DNA from: Enterococcus sp. RIT-PI-f
GTDB lineage: Bacteria; Bacillota; Bacilli; Lactobacillales; Enterococcaceae
Assembly (NCBI RefSeq): GCF_001297065.1
Contig: NZ_LHOX01000001.1
Location: forward strand, 1-64,000
Length of the DNA: 64,000 nt
Direction: 5' to 3'
Below are positions 1 through 11,387 of this stretch, piece after piece. The notes under the pieces are model-generated. The model did no database searches, was not told where the DNA came from, and saw only the letters and a program-made list of their open reading frames with translations. The position numbers and the translations under genes are program-made. The stretch's first letter is position 1; each line of letters starts with the position of its first letter.

Positions 1-33
1 TAGTTCGTCTGTTGTAAGATGGGTGTAGGTCAT
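1..33 (-). CDS. IS30-family transposase, N-terminal end only
   Basis: The complement reads MTYTHLTTDEL from an ATG at 33, with a TAAGGAGT ribosome site just upstream (about 40-50). This N-terminus is typical of IS30-family transposases of enterococci (IS6770-like). The rest of the gene lies outside the window to the left, so only 11 codons are visible. The family call rests on recall of this N-terminal motif and on the inverted-repeat-like end that follows. Confidence 0.6.
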   Translation of the reverse strand, partial: MTYTHLTTDEL

Positions 34-124
34 TTGTACTCACTCCTTAATAATTCTTTGGTCGGAACTATTTTGAGTGTAGCACAAATGATCTTTTTAG
101 TTGTCTAGCTTAATTTTACAATCG
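1..124 (-). mobile_element. End of an IS30-family insertion sequence
   Basis: Bases 34-124 carry the leader of the transposase and then a sequence ending near 'AATTTTACAATCGA', which resembles an IS30-family terminal inverted repeat. Immediately to the right the reading frame of a GNAT acetyltransferase begins in mid-protein, as expected if the element inserted there. The exact IS boundary (about 118-125) is inferred; the other end is outside the window. Confidence 0.45.
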
Positions 125-125
125 A

Positions 126-596
126 CGTATCTATAAAATTTATTCTTATTATATAGCTAATTCCACAGCTACATTTGAATATGAAAAACCAAATGAAGCA
201 TAATTTTCGAAGGAATTAAGAAACGAGTTAAACTGCTTACCTGGATTTATTGCTTATACCGATAATGATATATGTTTAGGATACGCCTATGCCTCGAAAT
301 ACTCTTATGAAAAAGCTTATGAGAAAACAGTAAGGCTAACTATTTATATGAATCCGCATCATCATCAAAAAGGGGGAAGTTCAAAATTATATGATTATTT
401 AGAACAGGCTTTAACAGACCAAGGTATTATTCAAATGTTAGCATCTATCACAGCAAGTAATTTAGCAAGCTTAAAATTTCATAAAAAGAGCAATTTCATA
501 GAAATTGCACGTTTAGAAAAATTGGGATTTAAAATGGGGGAATGGCATGATGAAGTATTGATGCGAAAACAAATTAACCCCTATAAAAATTTTTGA
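126..596 (+). pseudogene. GNAT acetyltransferase remnant (phosphinothricin acetyltransferase-like)
   Basis: One frame reads IYSYYIANSTATFEYE, then an in-frame TAA at 201-203, then continues in the same frame through LGYAYASKY and RLTIYMNPHHHQKGGSS to a stop at 594-596. The order 'TATFEYE' - 'GYAYAS' - 'V..S.Y..P..QGKG' is that of phosphinothricin N-acetyltransferase-like GNAT enzymes; here the acetyl-CoA loop is degenerate (HHHQKGG). The N-terminal beta strand is missing next to the IS30 end. Two lesions (IS truncation and nonsense codon) make it non-functional. The open part from 348 has no ribosome site. Confidence 0.75.
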
Positions 597-1147
597 TTTT
601 CTACTATTTTTTTATAAATTTGTACTAATTTGAACCATCCGTTTTTTGTCTTAACCAATATATCTATCTGTATTTTCAAAAAAAACTATAAATTAAGTAA
701 AAAAAACTTTCAGTATCCCATACTAATACGAAAGTATTGTAATAATTAATCTGATGTTAATCTGAATGGTTGGCACTTGCTTATAGTCTTTAGAGACGCA
801 CTAAAATACAAGTAAATCTATTATTTTAATACTCGGAACTTTCCCTGCTTTATTCAATATAATCCCAAGTTAATTCTTCTGCCTCATATTCAGCATCGCT
901 CTCATCCAACCAACATACTTGATTATTTCTTTTCTCAAAAAAAGATTGACATTTTTTTGAAATCTAGTATATATTCCCTGATCCAAAAGAGCGCTCAGAT
1001 TTATTTTGAGGTCTCTTAGTAGTTCTTAAGCATTTGCTTTTTTTCTCTTAAAACCAATCAGATTCAACATAACTTGGTTTATGCTAAGCTGTTTTTATTT
1101 GTTAAAATAAGTAGCAAGTATACGTCTAATTTTGAGAGGTGATCAGG
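597..1147. other. Gene-free decayed stretch with an orphan C-terminal peptide tail
   Basis: No complete gene is visible. On the minus strand about 850-940 a short open tail ending ESDAEYEAEELTWDYIE-stop can be read. It is acidic and tryptophan-containing like the ends of small immunity-type proteins, but it lacks a start. The rest is AT-rich without strong hairpins. The 3' part supplies the ribosome site of the next gene. Confidence 0.35.
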
Positions 1148-1684
1148 ATGATAATAGAATCTAAACTAATTGAGCAGCCATATTCAGGCAAATACAAAGA
1201 GACAATTTTTGATGTAGAGAGTAATTGGAATTCATCTGATTGGACTTATGTTGAATTTATAGAAAAAGATTTTAATACGTGGTGTGGAGTCTTTAGAGGC
1301 GCACCTAGAGGGATTTCTTTTTCTAAAAAACACAAAAGTATATTGATTCTTACTTCAGATTATTTATATGAAATGAACAGTCTTAACAGTACTCTTGTTG
1401 ATTATGAAGCCAATGAGGTATATAAAAATCTAACAGTAGACGAAATATCGGGAGATTTTCTAATTTCAGATGAGTATAAAATTGAGATAATTCAATTGCC
1501 ACTAAGTAATAAGGTATTAATTGAAAGTCCAATAGAAATGGATTTAATTGAGTTCACATCTTGGTCTAATAATAAATTAAAAATAGCTTGTAGTGAGCTT
1601 ACAAATTGGGATAACCAGTTTTATCTAGAATTAGATCCTAAATTACGCAAAATAAATATATTGAATTCTGAAATTAAAAAATAG
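1148..1684 (+). CDS. Hypothetical acidic protein, 178 aa
   Basis: I do not recognise the family. The ATG at 1148 is preferred over an in-frame GTG at 1139 because GAGAGGTGA (1134-1142) sits at proper distance only from the ATG. The product has no signal peptide or membrane segment. It is rich in Trp, Glu, Asp, Ile and Asn, with beta-strand-like stretches (SILILTSDYLYEM, FYLELDPKLRKINIL), suggesting a small cytosolic all-beta or alpha/beta protein. It stands alone between decayed elements (GNAT/IS30 on the left, IS3 remnant on the right), a setting where orphan immunity proteins of polymorphic toxins are often found; that assignment is only a guess. Confidence 0.6.
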   Translation: MIIESKLIEQPYSGKYKETIFDVESNWNSSDWTYVEFIEKDFNTWCGVFRGAPRGISFSKKHKSILILTSDYLYEMNSLNSTLVDYEANEVYKNLTVDEISGDFLISDEYKIEIIQLPLSNKVLIESPIEMDLIEFTSWSNNKLKIACSELTNWDNQFYLELDPKLRKINILNSEIKK

Positions 1685-1736
1685 TTATTTAGCACATCAC
1701 TTAACATAAACCCATCTATCCCAATATCTATTAATT

Positions 1737-1877
1737 CTATGGTTTTTCAAGGTTTCTGAGAGATTGATCACCTAAGGTAGAATGTATACGTTTTGTGTTA
1801 TAGTAAGTTTCAAACTATTTAATTTCTCCCATTTGAGCCTGATCGATATCTCTGAATGGAGTACCATTGATCAGCTC
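1737..1877 (-). pseudogene. IS3-family transposase OrfB, C-terminal remnant
   Basis: The complement reads ELINGTPFRDIDQAQMGEIK, a stop, then FETYYNTKRIHSTLGDQS and a final stop at 1737-1739. 'YYNTKRIHSTLG' followed by a Ser-Pro-like site is the conserved end of the IS3-family DDE transposase. The internal TAG and the absence of the catalytic domain show it is a fragment. The region up to 2060 holds nothing else recognisable apart from a short hairpin. Confidence 0.65.
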
Positions 1878-1963
1878 TCTTTTTTTCTTTTAATAGAAAA
1901 TCTAAAACATGCACTAAAAAACATACCATCTAATCAGTTTATAAATAATTTGGATAAAAAAAT

Positions 1964-1992
1964 CAAGACCTTAAATATTCTAAAAGGTCTTG
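1964..1992. terminator. Hairpin, possible weak terminator
   Basis: CAAGACCTT (1964-1972) pairs with AAGGTCTTG (1984-1992), a perfect 9-bp stem with an 11-nt loop. No clear U-tract follows on either strand, so terminator function downstream of the leftward gtfA operon (ends at 2063) is uncertain. Confidence 0.35.
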
Positions 1993-2062
1993 ATAACATC
2001 TATCGTATTGATACGTCCTAAGGATCTTTAATACAAAAGGCATTATTTCCTGCATCAGAAAC

Positions 2063-3504
2063 CTAAAATAATACCAATGTATCTCCTTTGAAAATTTGAA
2101 AAGCTTTGGTTTTTAGATTCGCTTCTAAGCGAACTTGTTCAAGCGTCTCAAGATTCGTTCGCGTAATGTGTATTGTATTCTCTGAAGGTGTTTCTACTTC
2201 AATTGATCCAGATAAATCAAATGCAGATTCTGTATTTCGAAATTTTAGAAGCTTCAACAAGTTCTGAACGATCGGCTGCTCTACCTGATTGGCAATCTCT
2301 ACTAGGTCATAATAATGACGGTTTATATTCCGACCTTCTTTGGTTTGTTCCAACAACTCTATATCATTCTCTCCAGCAAGCAAGCCAACATAATAGACCT
2401 GTGGAATACCTGGGGCAAAACATTGCACCGCGCGCGCCAATAAATAACTTGCATCATCATTTCCTAAGGCACTGTAATAAGTGCTATTGATTTGATAGAC
2501 GTCTAAATTATTATAGTTAGCAGTTGAGTATATTTTTTTTACATTCGCACCAATCTGATATAATTTTTCAGAAGTATATACCAACTCTTCATCTGCCAAA
2601 ATATCTTTTGCATCAACAACGCCGATTCCATCATGTGTATCTAAAGTAGTAAATTGTTTCATTGGACTTTGACGAAGCCACGCTGCCAACCGTTCACTTT
2701 TCCCACTATATAAGGAATATAAAGTAACCATGGGTAGCGCAAAATCATAAATAAAGTAATCATGCTTTGCAATTTTATGTTGAATCGTAAAGTGCTCATG
2801 AATCTCTGGAAGCAAATCTACTTTATACTTGATTGCTTCTTTTTCCACAAATTTTAGCAGATCCCATATTTCTGGTTCAATAAAGAAATCAGATGTACCC
2901 AATTTCTTTATGGCATAAGCGAATGCATCTAGACGGATCAACGAGCATCCATGACTCGCCATCTCAGAAATGGTCTTTTTTATAAATGTTTTTGTAGTAT
3001 CGCTTGTGACATCTAAGTCAATCTGATCCTCTCCAAAAGTGTTCCAGACCTCTGCTGTCTGGCCATCTGAAAAGGTCACTTTTTGAAAAGGAGCCTTATC
3101 TTTTCTTTTATATATTAAATCAATATCCTCTTTGGTTGGACGACCGACAGGAAAGAATTCATCCTTTAGAATAAACATATCTTTGTATGCTGAATCTAAG
3201 TGCTTTTCTTGAAAATCTCGAAAAAAAGGAGATTCTCTTGAAATATGATTAATCATAAAATCAAACATGAGGTAGTACTGATCACCCAAAGCTTCAATGT
3301 CTTCCCACGTACCAAACCCAGAATCCACTGTCGTATAGTCCCTCGGTGAAAAGCCCCGATCACCAGAAGAAGGGAAGAACGGTAATAGGTGCAGACCCCC
3401 AATTGCTTCGGAAAAATAACGATCTAATACCACAGTTAACTCAGATAAATTCTTGCCTAAACTATCTGCATAAGTAATCAACATTACCTTATTATTTATT
3501 CCCA

Positions 3505-3505
<1 letters not shown>
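2063..3505 (-). CDS. gtfA: Sucrose phosphorylase (GH13 subfamily 18)
   Basis: Cytosolic enzyme converting sucrose and phosphate to alpha-glucose 1-phosphate and fructose. The 480-residue product matches the full length of streptococcal GtfA. The GH13 catalytic triad is visible: nucleophile Asp in 'LIRLDAFAY' (about residue 193), acid/base Glu in 'LLPEIHEHF' (about 234) and Asp in 'TLDTHDGIG' (about 292). The ATG at 3505 is chosen because it overlaps the stop of the upstream GH1 gene (TAATG) and has GGAGAAG upstream; a longer in-frame start exists but lies inside the GH1 gene. It is the last gene of the EIIC-GH1-gtfA operon. Family members also act on sucrose 6'-phosphate or glucosylglycerol, but similarity to GtfA is very strong by eye. 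Confidence 0.9.
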
Positions 3506-6218
<2,713 letters not shown>

Positions 6219-6268
6219 TGATATCGCTTCCTTTCTTAAATATAGTTTATAATAGTTTTAAAGAAAGC

Positions 6269-6280
6269 GGAACCGATTCC
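6269..6280. promoter_or_regulatory. Imperfect cre/LacI-type dyad upstream of EIIC
   Basis: GGAACCGATTCC is a CG-centred dyad (GGAA/TTCC) lying 51 bp upstream of the EIIC start in the divergent promoter region. It resembles a degenerate catabolite-response or LacI-type operator; the match to the cre consensus is partial. Confidence 0.35.
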
Positions 6281-6288
6281 CTGGCTAT

Positions 6289-6302
6289 TGTAATTTATTA
6301 CA
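6289..6302. promoter_or_regulatory. Candidate RpiR operator
   Basis: TGTAATTTATTACA has perfect 6-bp arms (TGTAAT/ATTACA) around a 2-bp centre and sits 28 bp before the regulator start and 71 bp before EIIC. Its position between divergent genes suits an autoregulatory operator of the RpiR-family protein. Confidence 0.45.
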
Positions 6303-6329
6303 TCAAAAAAAATAAAAGGAATGAATATA

Positions 6330-7055
6330 ATGTTTACCATTGAACAAATCAATCGTTTTAGTGAATTAGAAATCATGATTTACAACTTCATTATCGAGCA
6401 TCCTAAAGACGTTGCGAATATGTCTATCCAAGAATTAGCTAATCACACACATGTCTCAACAACTACTATCTTAAGATTTTGTCGTTCACTTGGTTATACT
6501 GGTTATTCTGAATTCAAATTACAATTGTCTTATTCTCAAAATAACAAAGAATTGGTTTCTCTTCATTCGTTTTATCAAGATATGTCATTCTTAAACAAAT
6601 ATACTGAATCGGACTTTCAAAAAAAGATTGAGGAAGCCGCAACAATTCTTCAACAATCAACTGGGATTATTTGGTTAGGATTTGGTGCATCTGCTGGAAT
6701 TTGTAAATATGCGGCAAATTATTTTGCAAACACTGGAAAAATAAATCTTGTGATCGATGATCCCTATTTTCACAGCAAAGTTCCTCTTTTTAGTGGAGCG
6801 ACTTTGGTCGTTCTCTCTGTTTCAGGTGAAATTGATAATACTATACGTATTTTACAACCCTTAAAAGCAAAAGATATTACCGTCCTCAGCATCACGAACT
6901 ATGATCAATCAACATTATCCAAAATATCTGATTACGTTCTTCCCTACTATATAACTTATAATAAAAATAATGAAATTGACATGACCACTCAATTACCTGT
7001 CATGCTCATTATTGAAATGTTAGGCAATAAGTTGATGGAACAAAAAGCGCATTAA
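6330..7055 (+). CDS. RpiR/MurR-family transcriptional regulator
   Basis: 241 residues: an N-terminal HTH_6 domain (about 1-75, 'STTTILRFCRSLGYTGYSEF') and a C-terminal SIS sugar-phosphate-binding domain (about 105-225, 'TLVVLSVSGEIDNTIRILQPLK'). Family members sense phosphosugars and control adjacent sugar genes. The ATG at 6330 is preferred to 6321 because AAAGGA (6315-6320) abuts the first ATG but is well spaced from the second. Divergent from the EIIC-GH1-gtfA operon, which is its probable target; activator or repressor role cannot be told. Confidence 0.85.
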   Translation: MFTIEQINRFSELEIMIYNFIIEHPKDVANMSIQELANHTHVSTTTILRFCRSLGYTGYSEFKLQLSYSQNNKELVSLHSFYQDMSFLNKYTESDFQKKIEEAATILQQSTGIIWLGFGASAGICKYAANYFANTGKINLVIDDPYFHSKVPLFSGATLVVLSVSGEIDNTIRILQPLKAKDITVLSITNYDQSTLSKISDYVLPYYITYNKNNEIDMTTQLPVMLIIEMLGNKLMEQKAH

Positions 7056-7181
7056 CGCTTCTAGTCAAAAGTATATGGTCCTATTTAACGCAACAGTAAA
7101 TACACACCTTTCTTTGTCTACGTATTGAATTTCTTGATGCAATCTGTCTAGGAAACAGAATACCTTTGAGCACTGAACAAC

Positions 7182-7218
7182 AAAAAGCCAGACCTCTTCG
7201 CAATCGGTCTGGCTTTTT
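7182..7218. terminator. Bidirectional Rho-independent terminator
   Basis: AAAAAGCCAGACC (7182-7194) pairs with GGTCTGGCTTTTT (7206-7218), a 13-bp stem with A and U tracts on both sides. It separates the rightward regulator from the leftward gut operon and can serve both. Confidence 0.9.
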
Positions 7219-7260
7219 CACGTGAATTATTACTGAAAAACATGGCAAAGTCTAAGATAA

Positions 7261-7614
7261 CTACTTCACCAAAATCTGATCTCCCACCATGATTTCAGGT
7301 GGGCAATCTGGTTCGATGACTACTGAGCCAGGGAGGTCAGCACCATCTGTTTCTCGAAAATACAAAGAAACATGTCCTAGTTCATTCAAACTTTGGTTCG
7401 CGTGCTCGCCGACTTTTTTGATGTGATAGGTCATCGTGCCAATCACTATTTGGCCGCCTTCGCATAATTGTGGTGCCTTTCCTTTGATGCCATCATGGAC
7501 AATGGAAATCTCTTGGAGCTCTGGAGTAGCTTCCGGTCCAAAGAGAATGATGATTCCTTCTTCTAAAAAATCATCTACCAAAGAACCGATTGAGGTGATC
7601 GTCCATTTGCTCAT
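7261..7614 (-). CDS. PTS EIIA, glucitol/sorbitol (Gut) family
   Basis: 117-residue soluble phosphocarrier. It shows the Gut-family EIIA layout with 'GTMTYHIKKVGEHANQSL'; the His of 'GEHANQ' (about 72) is the probable phosphorylation site. It passes phosphate from HPr to the EIIB encoded at 11388-12398. The ATG at 7614 is taken because GAGGGGAAA sits at a suitable distance, while the in-frame GTG at 7617 is too close. It is the last gene of a seven-gene operon that places EIIA far from EIIB and EIIC, unlike enteric srlAEB. Confidence 0.88.
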   Translation of the reverse strand: MSKWTITSIGSLVDDFLEEGIIILFGPEATPELQEISIVHDGIKGKAPQLCEGGQIVIGTMTYHIKKVGEHANQSLNELGHVSLYFRETDGADLPGSVVIEPDCPPEIMVGDQILVK

Positions 7615-7630
7615 CACTTTCCCCTCTTTT

Positions 7631-8887
7631 CTACTTGGATGATTTGAATGTCGTATTTTGTAACTGACGCAATTGCCATACCGTTGTACTTTGGTCTAAA
7701 GTCACATCTTCCTCTGTGATGAATGTGCCAGCAGAAATAGACCGTTTGGCCACGACTGTACCAGAAATCAAGCCAATGGGAATATGTCCATTGTCGGTCA
7801 TGTCTTGGTGGGTTTCTAACACCCCACGTACACAATAGCCGCCAATCCCATCTAATATCTCTCCAGCGGCGATGTCTTTCTTTACAACAGCAACGGTTTC
7901 AGAGATAGGTCCGCCTTGTGGTACGATAGCATGGTCTTGTTGCAAGACTGCTTTGGCAATTGTTAGTGGTGTTTCTAAACTTGCTAAATGATATGGTCGG
8001 TAGAGAATGTGATGATCTCTTTGCCCTTTTTTCATGAGATAGTTCAGCTCATTTGAGACTTCTTGGTTTTGCCCTTTCACAATCACGAAGACGCCGGGTG
8101 CAAGTCCATCGACATACTCCACCACTCCGAATTGACTAAGTACGCCACCATTTGTTTGTAAATCAAGATCCGCTACTACCGTATCCAAATCACCTGATAG
8201 ACCATGCATGCCGGTTTTATCTGGCACATAGCCAATCGCATTGGACAGTAGATTCATTTCTGCCATTGTTTTGGTTCCATCTTGGAAGGCAGCTAGCATA
8301 TGTGCCGCCATATGTTTTGACTCTGCTTCTTTGGCTGCTGTCGTTGGATTGGCATGGATTTGCAAGGCATTGTTTTTGCCTTTGCCGGCAACCAACACTT
8401 CCATGCCCATCGAACGCGCAAACTCAAAAAGCTCGACAATAGCAGCTGGTTCATCTCCATCTGAACCGGTATACACTAAGTCAGCGCTTTGGTAAAGCTG
8501 ATGCATCAATGGGCCAATCGTGATATCGACCTCGACATTCAGCAAAACCAAATGCTTTTTAGCCATTAATGTTTCTAAGGCTATTTTCGCACCAACTTCC
8601 GGTACACCTGTCGCATCCACGATGACTTCTGTCTGGGGATCATGGATGATTTCTTTGTAATCAGAAGCAATCATTACACTATGCTTGTCTTCTGACGAAG
8701 CCGTATATAATTCTTTTGCGTGACGTGCTTGATCTAGAAATAAATCACTGATTCCTGTGACTTGCATGCCTGGAATCGATGCGATTTGCGCAATCATCCC
8801 TCTGCCCATTTGTCCTGCACCGATTACGCCAACTTTGATTGGATTGCCAGCTGCTTGGCGTTCAATTAATTGTTGATAAAGTGTCAT
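7631..8887 (-). CDS. NAD(P)-dependent oxidoreductase with C-terminal SAF domain
   Basis: 418 residues. The N-terminal Rossmann fold has 'VGVIGAGQMGRG' (about 19-30) and 'VIVDATGVPEVG' like homoserine dehydrogenase/Gfo-Idh proteins; the central part binds substrate. The C-terminal 70 residues ('GEILDGIGGYCVRG', 'VAKRSISAGTFITEEDV') look like an SAF domain. Such SAF-dehydrogenases occur in sugar and polyol gene clusters, but I do not know a firm reaction. It overlaps gutM by 26 bp and is followed 13 nt later by EIIA, so it belongs to the gut-type operon and probably acts on the imported polyol phosphate or a derivative. Confidence 0.75.
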   Translation of the reverse strand: MTLYQQLIERQAAGNPIKVGVIGAGQMGRGMIAQIASIPGMQVTGISDLFLDQARHAKELYTASSEDKHSVMIASDYKEIIHDPQTEVIVDATGVPEVGAKIALETLMAKKHLVLLNVEVDITIGPLMHQLYQSADLVYTGSDGDEPAAIVELFEFARSMGMEVLVAGKGKNNALQIHANPTTAAKEAESKHMAAHMLAAFQDGTKTMAEMNLLSNAIGYVPDKTGMHGLSGDLDTVVADLDLQTNGGVLSQFGVVEYVDGLAPGVFVIVKGQNQEVSNELNYLMKKGQRDHHILYRPYHLASLETPLTIAKAVLQQDHAIVPQGGPISETVAVVKKDIAAGEILDGIGGYCVRGVLETHQDMTDNGHIPIGLISGTVVAKRSISAGTFITEEDVTLDQSTTVWQLRQLQNTTFKSSK

Positions 8888-9275
8888 GTCTATTTCCCCC
8901 TATTGTTTGTCGATTTACTTCTCTTTTCACTTGTTCTCTCGCCTGTGCTATGGCTTTTTGTTCTGTTTTACTAACTGATTGACATGGCGACAGATAGGAT
9001 TCTCCGTGCCATTCTGGTAGTTCTTTGAATCGTGCAAACATACTAATGCCTCGCATAGCTTGCAGACAAACGACCTTCTCATTTTCATCGACCACCAACA
9101 ATACGATTGTGGATCGAATAAGTCCCTTATGCTGGCCAATTGCTAGGTAGCCTGTTTTGTATTGCGCCTGTGTTTGTTTGATATGCGTTTGTATGTTACG
9201 CCATTGCCATGCAGTCATAGAGATTCGCATGGACATGACGACGAGTATAACGATGATGAATGGCATTTGGCTCAT
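8862..9275 (-). CDS. gutM: GutM-family glucitol operon activator
   Basis: 137-residue protein with an N-terminal membrane segment (about 4-22, FIIVILVVMSMRIS) and a conserved soluble part ('GYLAIGQHKGLIRSTIVLLVVDE', 'MRGISMFARFKELPEWHG' in shorter pieces). GutM/SrlM proteins activate sorbitol operons together with the PRD regulator GutR. Here no GutR is found in the operon, which is odd. It overlaps its neighbours on both sides (ATGA with the hydroxyacid dehydrogenase upstream, 26 bp with the SAF protein downstream), showing tight translational coupling. Confidence 0.85.
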   Translation of the reverse strand: MSQMPFIIVILVVMSMRISMTAWQWRNIQTHIKQTQAQYKTGYLAIGQHKGLIRSTIVLLVVDENEKVVCLQAMRGISMFARFKELPEWHGESYLSPCQSVSKTEQKAIAQAREQVKREVNRQTIGGNRHDTLSTIN

Positions 9276-10273
9276 TTTTCTTCAGCCAATAGATTCACTA
9301 TCCGCTTGGCCAAAATTCTTGGTGAATTGGCAAAATTACCGTATGTGGATCCCGCAATATGTGGTGTGATCGTCAGGTTGTCCAGTGACAAATATGGGTG
9401 ATCTGCTGGCAAAGGTTCTTGTTCAAAGACGTCGATTGCAGCTCCAGCAATCCTTTGGTTCTGTAATGCCTCAATCAGGTCTGGCTCACTAATTAGTCCT
9501 GATCTGGCACTGTTGATGACAACTGCATTGGCTTTCATTTTGGAAAAATGTGTATGGTTCAACATACCTCTTGTTTCTTCGGTCAATCGATAATGCATCG
9601 ATATAATATCTGCTTGCTCAATCAGATACGACAGCGATACTTGCTGATCGATTGTTGCTCCATTGTAATACGCATCATAAAAGATGATTTTTCCACCAAA
9701 TGGTCGTAATAAATTGGCCACTCTCTGTCCAATCGCACCGTAGCCAATCAAACCAATCGTTGATTCTTTCAATTCAGGGGCCAATATACCGTTTGGATAC
9801 GCTTTGACCCATTGATTGTCTTGTAATTTCTGATGTCCTCTGGCAATATTGCGTATTTCCGATAAAATCAAGCCAATAGTGAATTCCGACACACTGGTTT
9901 CGCTGCGCCCCGGGGTGTTGATTACGTGAATACCTCTAGACGCAGCATACTCGACAGCAACGTTCTCAATGCCAGCACGTAAGACACCTACACCCTTTAC
10001 CTTTGTCGCTTTGTCTAAGGTAGTCTTTCCGATGGGTGCGAATTGAGTGATGATCCAGTCGTATTGGTCAATTCCTTCTAATAGGGCTTCTGGCAATGGA
10101 ATTGCGTCACTTCCTTGTTGTTCCAATGTTATATTGTCTTTTTGCAGATTATCTAAAGATGAATGGTGCCACATCTTGATATCAATGTCGAAGCCGGCTT
10201 CAACTAAGTCGGTTAAGCCGGCTTTCATCATTTTGGGATCGATAAATAAATCGGCGATAGCCAAACATTTCAT
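9272..10273 (-). CDS. D-2-hydroxyacid dehydrogenase family oxidoreductase
   Basis: 333 residues with the NAD-binding motif 'GLIGYGAIGQRV' (about 160) and the catalytic trio of the family: Arg in 'NSARSGLI', Glu in 'FEQEPLPADH' and His in 'TITPHIAGST'. This family interconverts 2-oxo and 2-hydroxy acids. It overlaps both neighbouring genes by 4 bp (ATGA), with GGAGGAAGG as ribosome site, so it is an integral part of the gut-type operon. A 2-hydroxyacid dehydrogenase is not part of the classical sorbitol route (which uses an SDR sorbitol-6-phosphate dehydrogenase), implying a different substrate. Confidence 0.88.
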   Translation of the reverse strand: MKCLAIADLFIDPKMMKAGLTDLVEAGFDIDIKMWHHSSLDNLQKDNITLEQQGSDAIPLPEALLEGIDQYDWIITQFAPIGKTTLDKATKVKGVGVLRAGIENVAVEYAASRGIHVINTPGRSETSVSEFTIGLILSEIRNIARGHQKLQDNQWVKAYPNGILAPELKESTIGLIGYGAIGQRVANLLRPFGGKIIFYDAYYNGATIDQQVSLSYLIEQADIISMHYRLTEETRGMLNHTHFSKMKANAVVINSARSGLISEPDLIEALQNQRIAGAAIDVFEQEPLPADHPYLSLDNLTITPHIAGSTYGNFANSPRILAKRIVNLLAEEK

Positions 10274-11355
10274 TTCCCTTCCTCCTTCTCCTCTGGTTGA
10301 TTCATCACAACGGAGACACGAAAACTACCTGGGGTACTGGCACAGACAAAGGCTTCATGGATTTGCCCCAACGGAAATTGCTTCTCCACTAATTTTGATA
10401 CATCCACACGTTTGGTATTTAGCAAGAAGGCGGCAGTTGCAAAGTCCGCCAATGTTGATCCATACGTGCCAACCAGCTCTAACCGCCGATAATGGATTGT
10501 GTTGGAATCAATCTCCATCTCCGGTGCGGGGTAACCTGCAGCATATAAAGAGATTTTGCCGTCTTTGGCTTTAACCATTTGAAGGGCTTGATTATTGGCA
10601 ATCGTGGCACCCACTGCGACAATCACTACATCTGCCCCCCGCCCATTGGTTCGATTCTTTACTGCTTGAATGGGATCTTCTGCGTTGGCAGTGATGGTTT
10701 CGAATCCCATGGCTTGTGCGGTAGCTATTTTTTTGGGCATAATTTCTGAGACAATGACTCGGGCACCAAAAGCTCTTGCTGTCTCAGCATTCAATAGCCC
10801 CATTGTGCCACCACCAATGACAACAACTGTATCAATACCGCCTCTCAAGCGTAACTTGTTGAGATTTTGGACAACGGAAGACAACGGTTCTACAAAGGCT
10901 GCTTCACTAGGCGATAAGTCAGTATCTAATTTGACGAAGGATTGCGCTTTACGGACAAAGTAATCTGCAAACCCGAAGATCCCATAGTACGTACCTGAGT
11001 AGTTTTTGCCAAATTGTTGAATATTTTCGCAGCCTGTGACTTCCCCTTGCTTACAGGCTTGGCAATACCCGCAATAATCATAAACCACGGCTACGCGATC
11101 GCCGATATTGAAGGTGTCTTCAACTGCCTCGCCTTTGGCCATCACAATGCCGGTACATTCATGACCACCTGCCATAGGATAGCCTTGGTGTTCTCGTAAT
11201 CCTTGCCATTGTTGATAATCCGTTGTGCAGATATTGCACACCTCTTGTTTCACCAAAAGTTCATCTGGCTGAATCTCTGGCAGAGGCAATGTCCGTACTT
11301 CCATCTTTCCCTGCGCAACCAAACAACCAAATTGACATGTTTCTGGCAACATCAT
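10270..11355 (-). CDS. Zinc-dependent medium-chain alcohol/polyol dehydrogenase
   Basis: MDR-superfamily enzyme of about 361 residues. The catalytic zinc site is marked by 'CNICTTDY' and 'GGHECTGIV', the structural zinc site by four Cys in 'CGYCQACKQGEVTGC', and NAD binding by 'VVIGGGTMGLLN'. Probably oxidises the phosphorylated polyol delivered by the PTS to a keto or aldehyde sugar phosphate. The ATG at 11355 is 6 nt after GAGGGAG; the ATG at 11361 abuts it. Stop overlaps the next gene. Takes the place that the SDR enzyme GutF/SrlD has in standard gut operons. Confidence 0.85.
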   Translation of the reverse strand: MMLPETCQFGCLVAQGKMEVRTLPLPEIQPDELLVKQEVCNICTTDYQQWQGLREHQGYPMAGGHECTGIVMAKGEAVEDTFNIGDRVAVVYDYCGYCQACKQGEVTGCENIQQFGKNYSGTYYGIFGFADYFVRKAQSFVKLDTDLSPSEAAFVEPLSSVVQNLNKLRLRGGIDTVVVIGGGTMGLLNAETARAFGARVIVSEIMPKKIATAQAMGFETITANAEDPIQAVKNRTNGRGADVVIVAVGATIANNQALQMVKAKDGKISLYAAGYPAPEMEIDSNTIHYRRLELVGTYGSTLADFATAAFLLNTKRVDVSKLVEKQFPLGQIHEAFVCASTPGSFRVSVVMNQPEEKEEGK

Positions 11356-11387
11356 CTTCATCTCCCTCGTTCTTTCTTCTTGTCATG

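Noticed and set aside
1782-2021. 79-codon plus-strand frame near the IS3 remnant
   Set aside because: Starts inside the antisense of transposase sequence, no ribosome site and no family resemblance.
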